Shown here piece by piece: positions 35,154 to 49,597 of a stretch of DNA of 64,000 bases. A program made the position numbers and the translations under genes. The notes beneath the pieces were generated by a model. The model had not been told where the DNA came from. It saw only the letters and a list, made by a program, of their open reading frames with translations, and searched no databases. Where the stretch lies: NCBI RefSeq assembly GCF_001632365.1, contig NW_024468544.1, forward strand, positions 17,511 to 81,510, written 5' to 3'. Source of the stretch: Laetiporus sulphureus 93-53 (lineage: Eukaryota; Basidiomycota; Agaricomycetes; Polyporales; Laetiporaceae). Within the stretch, counting starts at the first letter, position 1; every line of letters starts with the position of its first letter.

Positions 35154-35521
35154 TATATACTGTTTGCAACATCTGCTCCTTTTCATATTATCTTCGCTCT
35201 GTATCGTGCTCTTGCTGGCCTTGCTTGCACCGCTGAGTCAACGTTTCTTAGACCCTTGATGTGTTCAATTCCTGTATTGGTCTGGGTTATCGTTTTCATG
35301 TCGTTGAGTTTGGATTCACGCTGTGATGCGCTGCTTTCGTGTCACTGAGTATGCACGACACTATATGCAAAGCATTTCTTGTCGTTGTCGCGAGAGATCT
35401 TGGTCTGCAAAGACTAGAAGGCTCACACGAGAGTATTTATGATCTGATTATATACGAATAATGAGTGAGCGAATGCCCAGATCTTGTAAAGACGCGCTTC
35501 TACTCCACCCGATCATCAAAT
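35154..35521. other. Convergent intergenic region
   Basis: 368 bp between two stop codons; 3' UTRs only. Confidence 0.5.
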
Positions 35522-36899
35522 TCAGACATTGCCATCGTAGTTATCTACCTTCAGCCCGACGCCACAGCTATTTGCTCGATCGACAACTGCCGCAGCAATT
35601 GCGACATCTTGAACACCCACACCAACGGACTTGAAGATGGTCACTTCGCCGCTGTTTCTTACATTGCGGACCATCTCCGTTCGCGGAGCATAAGTTGCAC
35701 CATCGGCAGGCTCATCAGATTCGTAGTGCAACAGCTCACCCAGCTCGACGAGATCTGACTCGCCGAGATTTGCAGAGATCAATTCACCTGCCTCGCTCTG
35801 ATGCGATATGGCCAGCTGATAATGAGCTTGCTCATGTAAAGATACCTTTCTGACGTACCAGACAGGCGAACTTGGAGTCAACGACGATTTTCCCCGCACG
35901 CTTGACAAGGTCGCCATCCACTTCATGCCTACATAAATTGCGTTAATTATGAGAAAGATAGGATACATCCGTCGACCGGATGAAGTAGGTGGAAGAGAGC
36001 AAGAAACACTCACATTTGCGGGGTGTACGAACCAATCAGGCATAAGTGAGTACCGGACTTCACATGTTCAGAGGGAAAGAGCGGGACAGTGGATGATGTG
36101 GCCGTGATGATAATGTCAGCGCTCCGGACCGCTTTTTCTAACGTGAGTTCATTCCTGTCGGAGTTGGGAGCCTGTGATAGAGTGCCTATTTGCAAATTGA
36201 CGGCAGGATGTTCGGTGCGTGCACGAGTAGCGAGGTCCTCAAGCCGCTTATTCTGCGAACGATTGAGGATGAAACACGAGCGGATGGTCGGATATGCGGT
36301 GAGGAACAACGAGATATGCGCGGCGACCTGAGCTCCCGCACCAAGAGCGAGAAGAGTCTTGGGAGGCTCCTCAGCATTGTAGAGCAGTCTTGTTGCCAAC
36401 AGAGATCCTGTCAAAAACTGCATGAGTCTGAGGTGCGAACAATGGTTTTCAGAAAATATCTCTTGCGATATCCGTCTTAAACGTGGAACTATGGTATGCA
36501 TGAATAGCTGTTATTTTACTGACCGGCTGCATTTCTAAGTGCTGTCAAGCTCCTCGCGTTGACGATGACCTTAGCGCCTCCAGATTGCTCGTCAAGAACA
36601 AGCGAGGTCGCAGGCAGTCCACCTTCCTTCACTGCTTGAGGCGCGCTAGCAGATGGAACCGAGACAATCTTCACTGCGGTGCCCATGGGGTAGAGTCGTG
36701 ATGGCATGAATAGGGCCGTATGGTTCAGCATTGAGACATTGGCACGGTGAGGCTGACATATCTTTGCACTCGGTGGCTTAGACAAATGGAAGAAAACACG
36801 CGCCATGAGTTCAGTGAGCTCAGTAGGGCTGAAAGTGGACGTGACATTTGCGACATCGGATGCGGTGAGAATGACGAGAGACATGGTCTCGTTGGGCAT
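35522..36899 (-). CDS. Ornithine cyclodeaminase / mu-crystallin family protein
   Basis: complement(join(35522..35815,35859..35928,36014..36407,36524..36899)), 377 aa (372 if the second ATG at 36884 is used). The family uses NAD(P) with amino or imino acids: ornithine cyclodeaminase makes proline, others are ketimine reductases or alanine dehydrogenases. Seen: the N-terminal substrate/dimer domain (LVILTASDVA), the ARSLTALRNAAGSLLATRLL segment, the Rossmann LALGAGAQ motif (about residues 146-152), ADIIITATSSTVPLF, and the C-terminal EVTIFKSVGVGVQDVAIA signature. Exon phases agree; the first intron is 116 nt. Substrate cannot be told from sequence. No proline or arginine pathway neighbours are nearby. 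Confidence 0.92.
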
Positions 36900-37200
36900 A
36901 CACAGGTGCCCGACAGGGTCCCTTCATCGTGAAGCACGAGTCAGAGGCTGAGTCCAAGGCCGAGTCCCTCAACCTAATAAGGAAAGTGTAGTATTCGCTG
37001 AAGACAGGCTTCCAGCAGGGAGATTATGGGAGGGAAGCCGGCAACGTTTTGAGTAAGACCATTTGCTTATGATCATGCCGGCGAGTGAACAAAAGAATTG
37101 GATCAAGGGTATCAAATATTACACACATTAAAGATGCATCGTAGGATAAAATAGTAAGTCAGCACATTGAACTGTCCCAAAGGAGCCCTCCTCAACATGT
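36900..37200. other. Short intergenic region upstream of the OCD-family gene
   Basis: 301 bp between the stop of the 763-aa gene and the start of the cyclodeaminase-family gene, both minus strand. No distinct element seen. Confidence 0.4.
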
Positions 37201-39827
37201 CTACCGTCGCCGTGGTTTCGCGGGAGCTTTACCCTTACCTTTCTTGGACTTCGCCTCGGATGTCGCACCTGATTCATCTGTATCATTTCTTGAACGCTTC
37301 CGACTGCGGGGCGCAGGCTTCTTCTGCCTTATATCGGTAGAACTACCCGCAACCGGTTCCTCAGGTTGGTTCTCTTCATCATCTCTGTCATCTCTTGGAC
37401 GCTTTGTGCCGCGAGGACGAAGGACCCTCCTCATCGGCTGAGAAGAACTGCCAGCAACAGGCTCAACAGCACCATGCTCATTCCTAACAACGTCCTCATT
37501 TGCAGAAGTGCCGGCGATCGTGCCGCTGGCATCCGAGACATTCGCAGCGGGAGATGGGTTGAGAAGAGAACGGTTAGATAGACCGATCGGAAAGAGAGGT
37601 TGATGGAGTGTAAAAGGTTCTGCGGCAGGATCCATATCAGTGGAGGGCAGTGGGGGAAGCACGAGAGGTGAATGCGATAGACCGCTCGCGAGGGCAGCGT
37701 CCGCAACAGAAGATGCCTCGACTTGTGAACGGAGAGGCTCGTGGAGCGACGAAGGAGAGCCGCGGAGAGAAGGAGGGTCCACAGCAAGGGGAATATGAGG
37801 AAGTGCTTGATGAGGTGCAGGCAAGAGTGCGTCATGGCCCGCAGGGGAGACTAGCGACAGGGAAGCCGGAGGAAAATGAGCAGGCGTAGCGGGAAGAGGT
37901 ACAGGAAGAGGCGAGAGCAGTTGATGATCAGCGTAGTGATTGTGCGACACAGGGCTGGGTAGCTCGATCGCTGAAAACGTTTGAGGTCGTGTAGGAGAAC
38001 GGTCAAGGGACAGAATTGATTCCATGTGCGAAGAACGAAGGCTCCTCGTATCACGACTCGCAAGCGTGGATGGGCCTGGGCCGGCAACGGGCGCGTCAGA
38101 GGACGCTATGGAAGAACTTCCCGTAAGCTCCAAGAGATGCGCGAGGCGAGGAGGCGGACGAGTTCTAATGCGCGGAGATGGAGAAGGACCTTGTGAGCGT
38201 TCATTGCGGCGATTCTGTGTGAGAGGGAATTGTGGCAGGATGTCTCCCCCGGGAGAGTCGGATTCTGCACTTGGAGAGCTCGTCTCATCTCCACTCTCTG
38301 TATGATCTCCAGCCCCAATACCGTTGTTCCAGTCCACCTGTGTTCTCCACTGTCTCGTTGGAGTGACAGTCACCCAGTCGGAGCGAGAACTGCCCGTAGG
38401 AAGCGCGGCCTCGGGATTGTTTACAGCATTCTCATCTGGGGAAGCCACAGCTCGTTCCTCATCGCTGCTGTCTAATTCATCAACTTCTGCTTCTTCTTGT
38501 TTTATAGCGGTGGCCTGAGACTCCGCAGTGGTACGTCCAGCGGGTTCTACCGCCAGGGTAGGAAATGAAGGAGCATCATCCGAATCAGCGAGCCGTTCCT
38601 GGTACAGTCTGTTCCCCTGCTCTGAGTTGACAACGCCGGTAGGTGCTATATAACAAGCATAACCCGCAGTGTGAGCCAAGCTTATTCGTCAAATTCCGCA
38701 TGACATACCAGAAAGTGGCCTTCGGGCATCAAGCAGAGGAGGTGCCAACCACGGAACGTTCGACGGCACTTCGTTGAATGCACCGGTAAGTGAGATAGCA
38801 TGGTATGGCTGACTGCCGGGGCGAGCAACTGAGTCGGCGTAGTCGGAAAAACTAATCAGAAGAGGATGGGATGGATTCATAGCACTGACGGAGCCTAAGC
38901 ACTGGTCAGCTATCAGTGTGATTCTTACGTCTCCGTGCTTACGGTTCTCTCTGAGGGCGATCGGATGGTATTGTTCCTCGTAGAAAATTCCAGGACGCGA
39001 CGACCGAAAGGGATTATGCGTGTGGCGCAAAGGGACAGGACTCTGCAGTTGAGGTTGACTCGCTCTGCCGGACAGCCAATCTGACATATTGATGTATCTT
39101 AATATCGTTTGATAAGTTCTATGAACAGACTCACCGCTGCGCTGAGTCAACTGGGGAACCAGTGAGGTTCGCGACGTTGAAGCTACCGGTGGCGGCGAAG
39201 GTGCCCTCGAAGACAGCTGCCTCGACTCTCCAGAAGCCGCTGCATAGGGAACAATGCTTGAGGGCTCGGCCACGTTGAAACCATCGGCAAAGTCACCGAT
39301 AGGATAAGAGTGAGACGATTGTGAAGAATGTGTTGAGCCTCTGTGCTCAGAGTGCTGCTCTGCAGCTACAGAACAGTCAGTGTTTGATATAAGCACACAA
39401 TGTCGTGAGCATTACCGGCTGGAGCATTTTCGCGATTCGATGCACCATACATCAATCTCGCAACCGTTGCATTTGTGGCGTGCAAGAGATCCACAGCATC
39501 GTTGTCAGCACCGTGCTCAGAACCACCAGAATCATCGCCGTCCGACTCGACAGAAAGTCTGGGCAGCCACAGTGTAAAAGTTCTGGTGCACGCGAGCTTG
39601 CGTTACACAAGCCACAGTTGAAACTCACTGAAGTGGATTGAGAAGTGCGAATATGTTGTCGAGGGCATTGACAGCAACAATTTGGACGTCTCTTCTTGAG
39701 TTGCGCAAGTGCGCCACGAATTCGCGTAATGCGCGTATGACTCTGTTGTCCAATCCGTCGAGGTCTGCAGAAGGGTGAGATGACAGAAGCCGATGCTAGT
39801 ACAAGTGCACTTACTGATAGAAGGCAT
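37201..39827 (-). CDS. Large disordered Ser/Pro-rich protein with basic C-terminus (763 aa)
   Basis: complement(join(37201..38645,38709..38894,38943..39080,39135..39365,39416..39558,39629..39764,39815..39827)). The first coding exon is 13 nt (MPSI plus one base). Two introns (38895-38942, 48 nt; 39081-39134, 54 nt) are in frame but have good donors, and the first also has a clear GCTGAC branch site, so they are removed. Residues ~5-50 form an amphipathic helical region (LDGLDNRVIRALREFVAHL). The rest is low-complexity Ser/Pro/Ala with acidic patches, ending in repeated basic clusters (RGTKRPRDD, SRKRSRND, KSKKGKGKAPAKPRRR) that look like nuclear localisation signals. Family not recognised; a nuclear or chromatin role is only an inference. 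Confidence 0.75.
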
Positions 39828-41615
39828 AGTGAGTCAAACTTTTGATCAGTCAGGATGCGTTTGGTGCCAAGGAGACAGACGAGGATGTGGTGTGATGGGG
39901 ACGGCGGATCATGCGTGGCAGGTCCTTTATATCCCCACGGTGAGGCAGTGGTGAGGCAGTGAATCCTCCGCCACAGGGCTTAGTGGCCCCAGTGCCACTG
40001 GACGCCGCAGGCAATTTCTCGTAAACGTGATGGTCGGAGCGGCTGCGGCCTGTGGCGAACAATTGGTGATCCGTATTTGGAAAGAGGCCGACCGCAAGCT
40101 CGGGACACGTTGTGCCTTAACGAAACCTCACTGCAATCGCGGAAACCGACTAATGGTCAAGTGGGTCGAACCTCGCATGGTTGCTCGGTCCCATACAAGG
40201 CGAGCGCATCGCCGTCGAGAGCCGTTGTGGTAGCACACTTAAGCGTTCAGTTTTGTGCTCAAGCACAGAGTAGGGGAGGCTCTTGGATGCTGATAAAAAT
40301 GTCTTGGGGTACACAGAATCGAGTATGCCAAAGCAATCCATAGCCTTACGGAAAATATGTATGAACAGAACGGAATGCTTCGATGTTCAGGCTTACCGAC
40401 GTCCAGAGACCATCCTTCGTCCACGAATAGAGCATACCATTTTGTTCTGGCTCTCGCTTGACATGGAAGGGACGACCATGAGGTCGATGTGTATCGTGGG
40501 TGCAGACCATGCAAAGGCACCAGCCGTGCATCTTGCAGTCTTGTTAAAAACCGTTTTCAAGAGAGCTATGAAACAATAGTGAGCTACTACCTCACGCTAG
40601 GGCCAGACTCCATGCTTGTTCTTTAGGAGTGGCCACAACGCTACTTTCTTTACACTGTGGCCGTAACAGCGATTTTCGGCGGATTTTGGCCAATGTGACA
40701 TCCCATGCGCACTCGTTCTTGAATGCTTCATGCTGATCGACCTTCCATGGTAGGTATATCCTTATTTTCACACTGCATGAAAGCCAATCAGACTGGCTGT
40801 GCAACCTGCATCCGAAACTGCATACCAGCTCAAGCGAGTCAACAGCCGCAATACGGAGTCAACAGGTGCTTATTTTGCCGGCTCCGACAGGAAGCTGGTG
40901 CTCGTGATGCTGCGACGATTAGACCGCCAAATTGCCCAAGAGAATCAGCAATGCGCACGACAACTTCATGCCGCTCCTCCATCAATCCGCACTTTGGGCG
41001 CGAAGCTGCTCAGTGAGTGCGGCGCCTCGATAAATCTGGAGAGAATGCGTGGAGGACACAGGAAGTCTGCAATCCCAGTGAATGGATGGTGCATAATGGA
41101 TTCGATGGAATGCAGCGCGCTCCTCCCATGGGCTGTTATTCTTTGGGTTGTGAGATCAAGAGTATATGTAGTTCTGCAAAGCGTCCCGTCCGAAGCCGCT
41201 ACAGATTTAACACCCTTTCGCAGGTTAAGGTTGGGGAAAGCTGGTTGATGACGATGTGACGTCAATTCTTCCCGACTATTGGACAGCATTCGCTGACTTC
41301 GCGTGTACTAGATCCATGCTAGACAGTTATCTGCTCGAAACGGTCAGCATGTACCACCTGAAATGCCCGCCAAATGAAATAGAGAATACACATACTAATG
41401 AGCAATTCACCCCGTAGTACTTGCGAAAGTCAAAGCAGTGAATCATGGAATACAGCTTAGGATTATGCTACAACGCAATTCAGGCCATCACAATCCACAC
41501 ACGAGTGAAACCGAAAGTGATTACAAGAACGATTGCTGGTGACATGGTAGAACTCACAACAGAGAACGAAAAGGAATGAAAGTGCAAATACTACAATACC
41601 ACCATCTCCGTCGAA
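39828..41615. other. Intergenic, no supported gene
   Basis: 1.8 kb. On the minus strand near 40385-40500 a ~35-codon stretch (HRPHGRPFHVKREPEQN) followed by a GTAAGCC donor looks coding-like, but no flanking exons or family could be established. Everything else is short, unsupported frames. Confidence 0.4.
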
Positions 41616-42629
<1,014 letters not shown>

Positions 42630-43108
42630 GTTCGCACCCAGCTACGAGGATGCAACAACTGAGGGAGTCGTCGAGTCTGGTAGAGCGATGGTTAGACCGT
42701 GACGGCGGCGTCGCGTATACGATTCGCGCTCAGTCACATTCATTGTGGTCACAGGGGTCACGCCTCTGACAAGGAAAGCGCTCGCCTACTACAGCACGAA
42801 AAAAAATGTACAGGTTTCATCAGCACTGCTGCTACAGCTTTCCGATGAGCTTAACCAAGTCACGGCCTCAGGTTGGCGGGGTTACTGGTCAGGCCTCACA
42901 AGCCAGGTGTAGAACAGGGCTTGCTTGGATATGTCTGACAATGTATATGGGTGATGCAGGAATGTCTACGTGTCTATTGGGTATGATACAGCAATACAAT
43001 TCTGTGATAGATCATCCAAATGTGTGAGCATTTCAGATAGCTCATTGTCGGCATGCCAATGCGGATATCAAAATGTCGTAATCAAGTTTCGCAGCTATTA
43101 GGAGGGCT
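42630..43108. other. Intergenic between two minus-strand genes
   Basis: 479 bp; promoter of the CFIm25 gene and 3' UTR of the transporter. No other feature seen. Confidence 0.45.
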
Positions 43109-46100
43109 TCAGGACCAGTGGGACAACTGGACGTAGTCGAACAACGTACCTTTCAGCACCAACCGAGTAAACTCCCTAGCCAGTTCTGGATGCTCCACCT
43201 CCAGCCGATGCAGGTCCTCAACACTCAGCTTCCAGAGCACTGCCTGCCGTTCCACCACACAGGTAGCGTTTCGTGGCAGGCCAGAAAGCGCGGACAGTTC
43301 ACCTGCGATTGTCCCCGGAACCATGGACTCCTCCGTGGGCGCGGTGTGCTCGTTGAAGCGATACACCGCTCTGAGCACGCCGGATTCGACAAGATACAGA
43401 CCGTCTGGATCGTCGCCTTGATACCACAGGACTGTGCCTTCTGGCAGAGATATCCTCTGGAGGTACACCATAAGTGGTGCGAATTGTTGGCGGTCGACAG
43501 GGCCATATGTTGAGAACGCCTTGACGAGCGTATTGTATGGCTCAGCAGCATCTGCCACGTCGGCGTCCGGTGGAGAATGATCTGAATGGAGATAATAAGT
43601 TCAGGAAACCAGCAATCACGACAGATAGCTATCTTTTACCTCGGGCGATGGTCTCCCACCCAGCATTCAGCAGGTGCAGTCTTCTGGGCGTCGCCGACAT
43701 TGATTCCTGGAAAGCAATTGCGGCATCCTGCCTACCGGGCAATACTAAGACATCGTGAGTCTGCGTATTCTGTGCAAAGAGCATAGTCACTTACCTATCG
43801 TCTGTGGCTCGGCCTTCTGCGCATTGAACCACGTCCTCAGATAGACGTTCTCAGTCCCTGCAGCATCACATCATAAGCTCAGTCTCGCAGATCATACGGG
43901 GTACGCCGACTCACACTCAAGGGCATCATTGAACGTAGAAAAGAGCTCGACGCCATCCATGTCCAGCAAGCCAACGTTGTGTAGAGACTTGCCCACGTTC
44001 GAGTCCAAAGGGAACCCACAGAAGACAAGTGTGACCTTTCTCCCTGCCAGCAGACGTTGGATTCGCACGAATGCCTCTGCGGCTGACATGTCCACTCCCG
44101 CGACGAGCGACAAGTCGACAATGAGAAAGCGCATAGGATTACGCTGCCACGCAGGGCCCTCGACCAGCATCCGAATCGTACCTTCGACATGCGTGATGGT
44201 CCCGAAGAACAGGAATCCTAAGATGTCGCCGTATGAGACGTTTGCACATTGATCAAGTTAGTAACGGGTTGATAGACAGCACCTTGCAAGCGCAAAATCG
44301 TCGTCTGCTTGGAGACCTCACGTATGTACGCACGATGTGCACCCGGTCTGCGCACAGTCGACATCACCGTCTGGCCAGTATACAACGTGCGTATGCTCCT
44401 CCTCTGCGAGCTTTGAATGACAAAGAAGAAACCTAAATCAAGCATGGTCAGAGCAAATCGAAATAAGTTTCGCGGCAAAACGCACAGCTGACGATGATGC
44501 CGAACAGCACACCGATAACAAAGTCCCACACAGTCATACAGACCATGATGCTGGCGATCGTGATGTACTCTGTCCTGCACTCGAATGAGCTAACTATATG
44601 CGGACAAGGATCGATTGGAGCGTTCAAACCTGCTAACTCGATGTCGGGTGTCCCAGAGCGCCTCCTTCACCAGATCGATACCAAGCACGAATATCAGCGC
44701 TCCAACGACCATCACCGCTGCATTTACTGAATCAGACGATGCGTCAAGAACATGAGGAGGTAACCTACGAATATATGCGATCGGTCCTGTGCCAATGACA
44801 AGCAGAACCGTCGTGGCGCCTGCCAGAAGAAAACTAGATACACGCGTCGTTCCACCGACGCGATAGAATCTGTCTTGCATATTAGCGATGCGATCATCTG
44901 GTTCATGAACAGACCTACAGCACCGTGTTGACATAGACGAGATAGTTTGGCCTGAGCGTGGTCATCAGTATGCTGCCAGCACGGATCGCAAAACTACTTA
45001 CACCGTGCCTAGAGCACCAGCAAGAAGATTTGAGTAGCCATGTGCAACCAGCTCCTTATCCGTGTTGACGTCATGATTCAAAGATACCGCTGAAGTTCAC
45101 AATGAGCTTAATGCAGCGTCAGCAGACATGCGGACATCGACGCGCTCACCTAGTGCCGGGACATTCAGTGGCGGATGTAGTATGTTGAAGAACAGCCTTG
45201 CCGATACCCGTGAACACGTGAACTCCACTCCACGGCACAACACTCACAGTGCAAATTGCGTAGGCAACGTTGACCAAAGAACCGACCATCTAGTAGCTTT
45301 GAAGTCTATTAACAGCGAGACGCATGATAAGCATCGATTAACAAAGTGATCCCGCCGATCAACGCACCGAACAGCGAATAGAAATGATACCAGGGCTCAT
45401 GTGCAGTGCCCATGTCAAATAGCCATCCCTTCTGCCGTAGGTTGCCGAGGTCCATATGACCAGCGGCAACGACGATATAGAAAACTGCCGGGATGATCAT
45501 GAAATCTAGAACACGCCGTCAGCACACCGTCATTATATGGACCAAAAACGGTGTAAAAGACTCACACAGCGGAAAGATGAGCTGATGCTCATACTTGTGC
45601 GAAATGATGCGCAGCAGTGCCGCCAACCCAAACGCAGACATCCATAGCGCGAGATTATGCACATTCAGGAACAAGAACTTCAGTGTGGCCAAGCTGAAGT
45701 CGAAATCATCGTCGTCCATGCGCGTGCTCACGGAGAACCTGCATGCATTAATAGAGTTAGCGAACATGTGCGCGCGAACGCATGTGACTTGCCCTGTGAT
45801 GATGAGGAAGACGCCGACACCGCCTATGCAGCTGTTTGTACGTCAACAGAACCATCACAAGGTGGAGAACGGCTGAATAGGCGTACCCTACAAGTATATG
45901 TCGCGGGAAGAAGCCGATCAGTGCTCCTAGCCGTAATGCGCCAAGCAGAAAAAATGTGAGTCCTTTCCAGCGATCAGCGCAAGTTATGGAAAGGCCAAGT
46001 TGCTACGTACCCGTGAGGATCGAGGACAACGCGAACGCCACAATTGTGGTTGCCAAAATAGCATGCGGATCGTCTTCACCGATGTCGGCAGCGATACTGT

Positions 46101-47150
46101 TAGCGAGAATATGGAAGAACGGCTGCAGCCGGTGGGAATATTATGGACCTGTTCATTACGATAATCAGACGTAACGCACCACAACTTCTATCATCATGCT
46201 GCCGTTCCCGCCCGCGAATCCGCTTCCACCTGCCGAGTACACGAGCTGAGAGATAATTGCCCTGGAGAGCGGTGACTTGAGCAGCTGGCAATGCAGATGG
46301 AGACAATCCGAGCGCACGCACGTAAGAAAGAACATAGACACTCCTGTTCCGCCGAGATTGGAGAAGACACCGGTCGCAGGAAATATGATCATGCCGTCTG
46401 TAGGCTAGTTGTGGGCAAAGGGATCGTGCACAGGGATCACCCGTACTCACAGGAGACACCATCGAGGATGTTGAGCAGCGTTCCTAGAAGGACCGCAGGT
46501 AATGATGTGAGCGCAATAGTAGCTAGATTCTTGATGTCCCGTGGCCCTGGAGTGCTCCTCACAGAGGTTCGCATTCGAGACAGCAGAATCGGCACGCGCG
46601 ATTTTCGCTTGCTCTTTGAGGGGACTCCGCCACCATTGTACGCTGCATGGGCTGCCTCGAGATCAGCCAGGAGTGGGGCTGACTCTGACGTTTCCGTGAC
46701 ATCGGGGTGTGCAGCGTCCATATGGGATGATAAAATAGTGTTCGGCGGAGGATGGTCCAAAGGTGCAGTGCTGCCAGGCTGTCTTGAGACGGCATGATTG
46801 TAAGGCGACTCAGGTGCTGCTGTGGGTGTGGAGGACCCATCCTTTACGCCGGACAACTGCTCGCCGCTCTGACGAGCCATCAAGAGCGAAAGTCCAGAAG
46901 GGCCAGACCGACCTCGAGGAGTAGCGGCACCAGACGGCGTTGAGCCCAGGGTGGTAGTGGATGTCGTCAAGTCAGTAACACTGCCAGAGTGTGCAGAAGA
47001 GATAAGCGATATGAGAGACATTGATGGCGGTGGAAGACGTTGGGTCTCGATCTCCTCTGCGGACTCCTCGACGTCGGGGAAGATGAACGCATTTTGAGTG
47101 TGAGGAGCAGACAAAGCGGGGGTCCGGAGACGGATGCTTGATATGTGCAT
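43109..47150 (-). CDS. SulP-family transporter with STAS and cNMP-binding-like domains (Vsb1/YGR125W type)
   Basis: 1000 aa in 20 exons: complement(join(43109..43581,43640..43744,43795..43857,43915..44217,44283..44432,44486..44574,44630..44726,44769..44869,44919..44951,45002..45089,45150..45196,45248..45305,45368..45505,45566..45738,45793..45831,45887..45962,46011..46122,46180..46261,46322..46397,46451..47150)). A ~210-residue polar N-terminus precedes the multi-helix SulP core (GVSYGMIIFPATGVFSNLGG; ILVGCIGGVGVFLIITG; ALIFVLGIDLVKEALWD). A STAS domain follows at about 690-790 (FLFFGTITHVEG; LIVDLSLVAGVDMSAAEAF), then a cyclic-nucleotide-binding-like beta-roll at about 850-990 (GTVLWYQGDDPDGLYLVESG). 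This order matches yeast YGR125W/Vsb1, a vacuolar-membrane protein linked to basic amino-acid storage rather than sulfate uptake. Intron 45739-45792 uses a GC donor (GG|GCAAGT). Confidence 0.9.
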
Positions 47151-49597
47151 GGTGCTGTCTCGAATGGTATCCTGAGTATGGTGTATGACATTGCGGGGCC
47201 TTGAAGATTTGGAACTCGAGGAGACAAAACTTCTCGGCTGTAATAGGCTAAATGTCACAAGGAGATCACGCAACCCCTCTCTATGCGAAGACGAAGGACA
47301 AAGTCTTACCCCGCCCGAATCAGTGGAGATGTGCTTATTCGCAAAACGTCGTGAAGTGATGGTGATACTCCGTCATTCTCGATAGAATTCGCCTCGCCTC
47401 GCCGCGTTCCATAAGGAGGTCTTTCGGGCTCCGGTGAGTTCATCGCTTGACGGGGCATAACACCACCCAGGCCGACGCAGAGCTCAGCTCAGAGGGATGA
47501 AAGAGGCAGCGTCGAGGTTAAGAGCAACGTCAAAAAGCATATCATGGCAAGAATATGAGGTCCACTGCAGAGATAGGATAACCTGTCCGTCCGGATAAGA
47601 TATGTTCCAGGAACGCGATCACGGGATCTATTATGTTCGATCGCAAGTCTCGACAGGCCGCAGTGCCAATGCCATTCTTGAAACATTTGGGTCTATATGC
47701 GATACAACGCGCTGATCTTGCCGTCTTTGTTGTCTCAGCCATCTGTTGCGAGCCTTGCACCAACCTCCTGAGGTCATCTCTCCAGGCGCAGAAGCGTGCT
47801 TTGGCAAATTCGTAAATTTGACATAAAGATACGTAGCAGCCTGTAAGGTTTTCTTTCTGCAATCATCACTTATTTTGATCTCTCGGAAGGCGAATGATAC
47901 GCACCGCGTGCTTCTTGCACGAATAAGCTTGCCGCGGCAACATGACAGATAAGCTTGGCGTCGTTTTATCAATCCCCTATGGATCCCTCACTCTGTATTA
48001 GACGTTCTTCATTATTCTTGCCCAATCTCCCATATCATTCCCGCCCCATTCAAAGAGTTTTTACCAAGATCCGTGACGGTCTGCAATTGCTGCCTACTAT
48101 CACACAACGGTTTAGTATAATGATCGCATCTGGGGGTTGTCGCGCACTTCAACCTGCGTCTTTGTAAGATTATTCTTCTGGGGCCTTACGATCCTCCAGA
48201 CTACGACGATTTTTACATATTCTTACAGTGTGCAAGTGCATTGATAACTGTCTTCGTGCTTCCTGCTTGTTTTCTTCCCTCATCTTTGGTAGCGCACTGC
48301 GATTGCCAAGGTCAGCAATCACATTAAGATGAGGCTGGATTACATGTACCGCAAGGGCTTGGAGGGATTGCAGTAATAGAAGCTGGATGCATCCCATCAA
48401 ATTCTAAGGAGTGCTGCATATAAGGAACAAGAAATCTGATGGTGCGCTCTTTTTGAAGTTGCCGGCGGAAAGCTGGTAAAAATGTCACACTGAGTTGGAC
48501 CACTTTATTCTTTGGAGGTTCTGGAGGGTAGAGGTGCGAAGCGCATTATAAAGTATGCACAATTATACTCGTGTAAATACGGCACGGTGTTTTCATGGAT
48601 GTACGCGCCTGTGGCGTACGCAGTGTAGATGTCACGTGGTCGCGAAAGGTAAGGTACTTACATAGTATGGCAGGTGCCAGGCGCGACAATCGAAGCAGTG
48701 GAATTGTTCCCATCATGATGGAGTATGAAGGCCCGTCGATGTTTCAACTTCAAAGCAAGTCAGGAACCATCTTTCAGTCCCCGGACTGGCCGTTATCTCC
48801 TTCATAACTCTGCGCATTATCGCACGTATTGACTCGGAAGCAGAGACTTCTTCGCGATGTCGCCGCTGGCTGACGTGAGTCCACCCGGATCAGGTCTCCT
48901 CAGACTCAAGGGACAAGCATATCATTAGATAGAAGACGATTTGTAAACAGAGGCGGAGTCATTAGGCGACTAACCTTTCAGGATGCACCATCATCCATGA
49001 TTCCTGCTCTGAGCTAGTAGGGAGGATCAAAACGTCCATCTTCTCCTCGGACTAAAGTGCGAACCGCTAGCTCGCCACCCGCAAGTGATCCTCTATGAGA
49101 CATCATGGTCACTCTAATTGGGCGAGCTGTTATCGGGATGTTCTTTGTCCAAGAATCCTCGCAGATGCAACCTCCATTGCACTGCTACATGTAGATTATC
49201 AAGGGAACAATGCGAACATGTTCATATTCTCGGTAATACCTTGTACTATATTGACGATAACTTTCTCTACAGTTATAATTTGAAGAAGTATGAGTCTTTC
49301 AACGACTGGCTAACGCAGTCAGCGTCTCACCATCAAGGCGGAAGGGAATTTGAGGCTCCGAAATCGCGCATTCAACACATTCTCCACCTCCGGTGCCAGT
49401 CTGCACCGATCCTAACCCTAGCGAATTGCCATGGCGGCAGCTTCAAAGTCGACTGAACTAAGATGTTTCCATCGCCACATGCATCAATCCATTCGACCAG
49501 GGTTAGCAACCCCCTTTGTACTCTACTGTGCCACTAATATTCACTTACTGGTCATACATCATGAATCTCACTCAGTGACTCCAGCAATCTCGTCTTG
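47151..49597. other. Long intergenic region, no supported gene
   Basis: 2.4 kb. The transporter's frame remains open for about 40 codons upstream of its ATG, so a longer 5' end is possible. Beyond that, only short frames without motifs on either strand. Confidence 0.45.
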
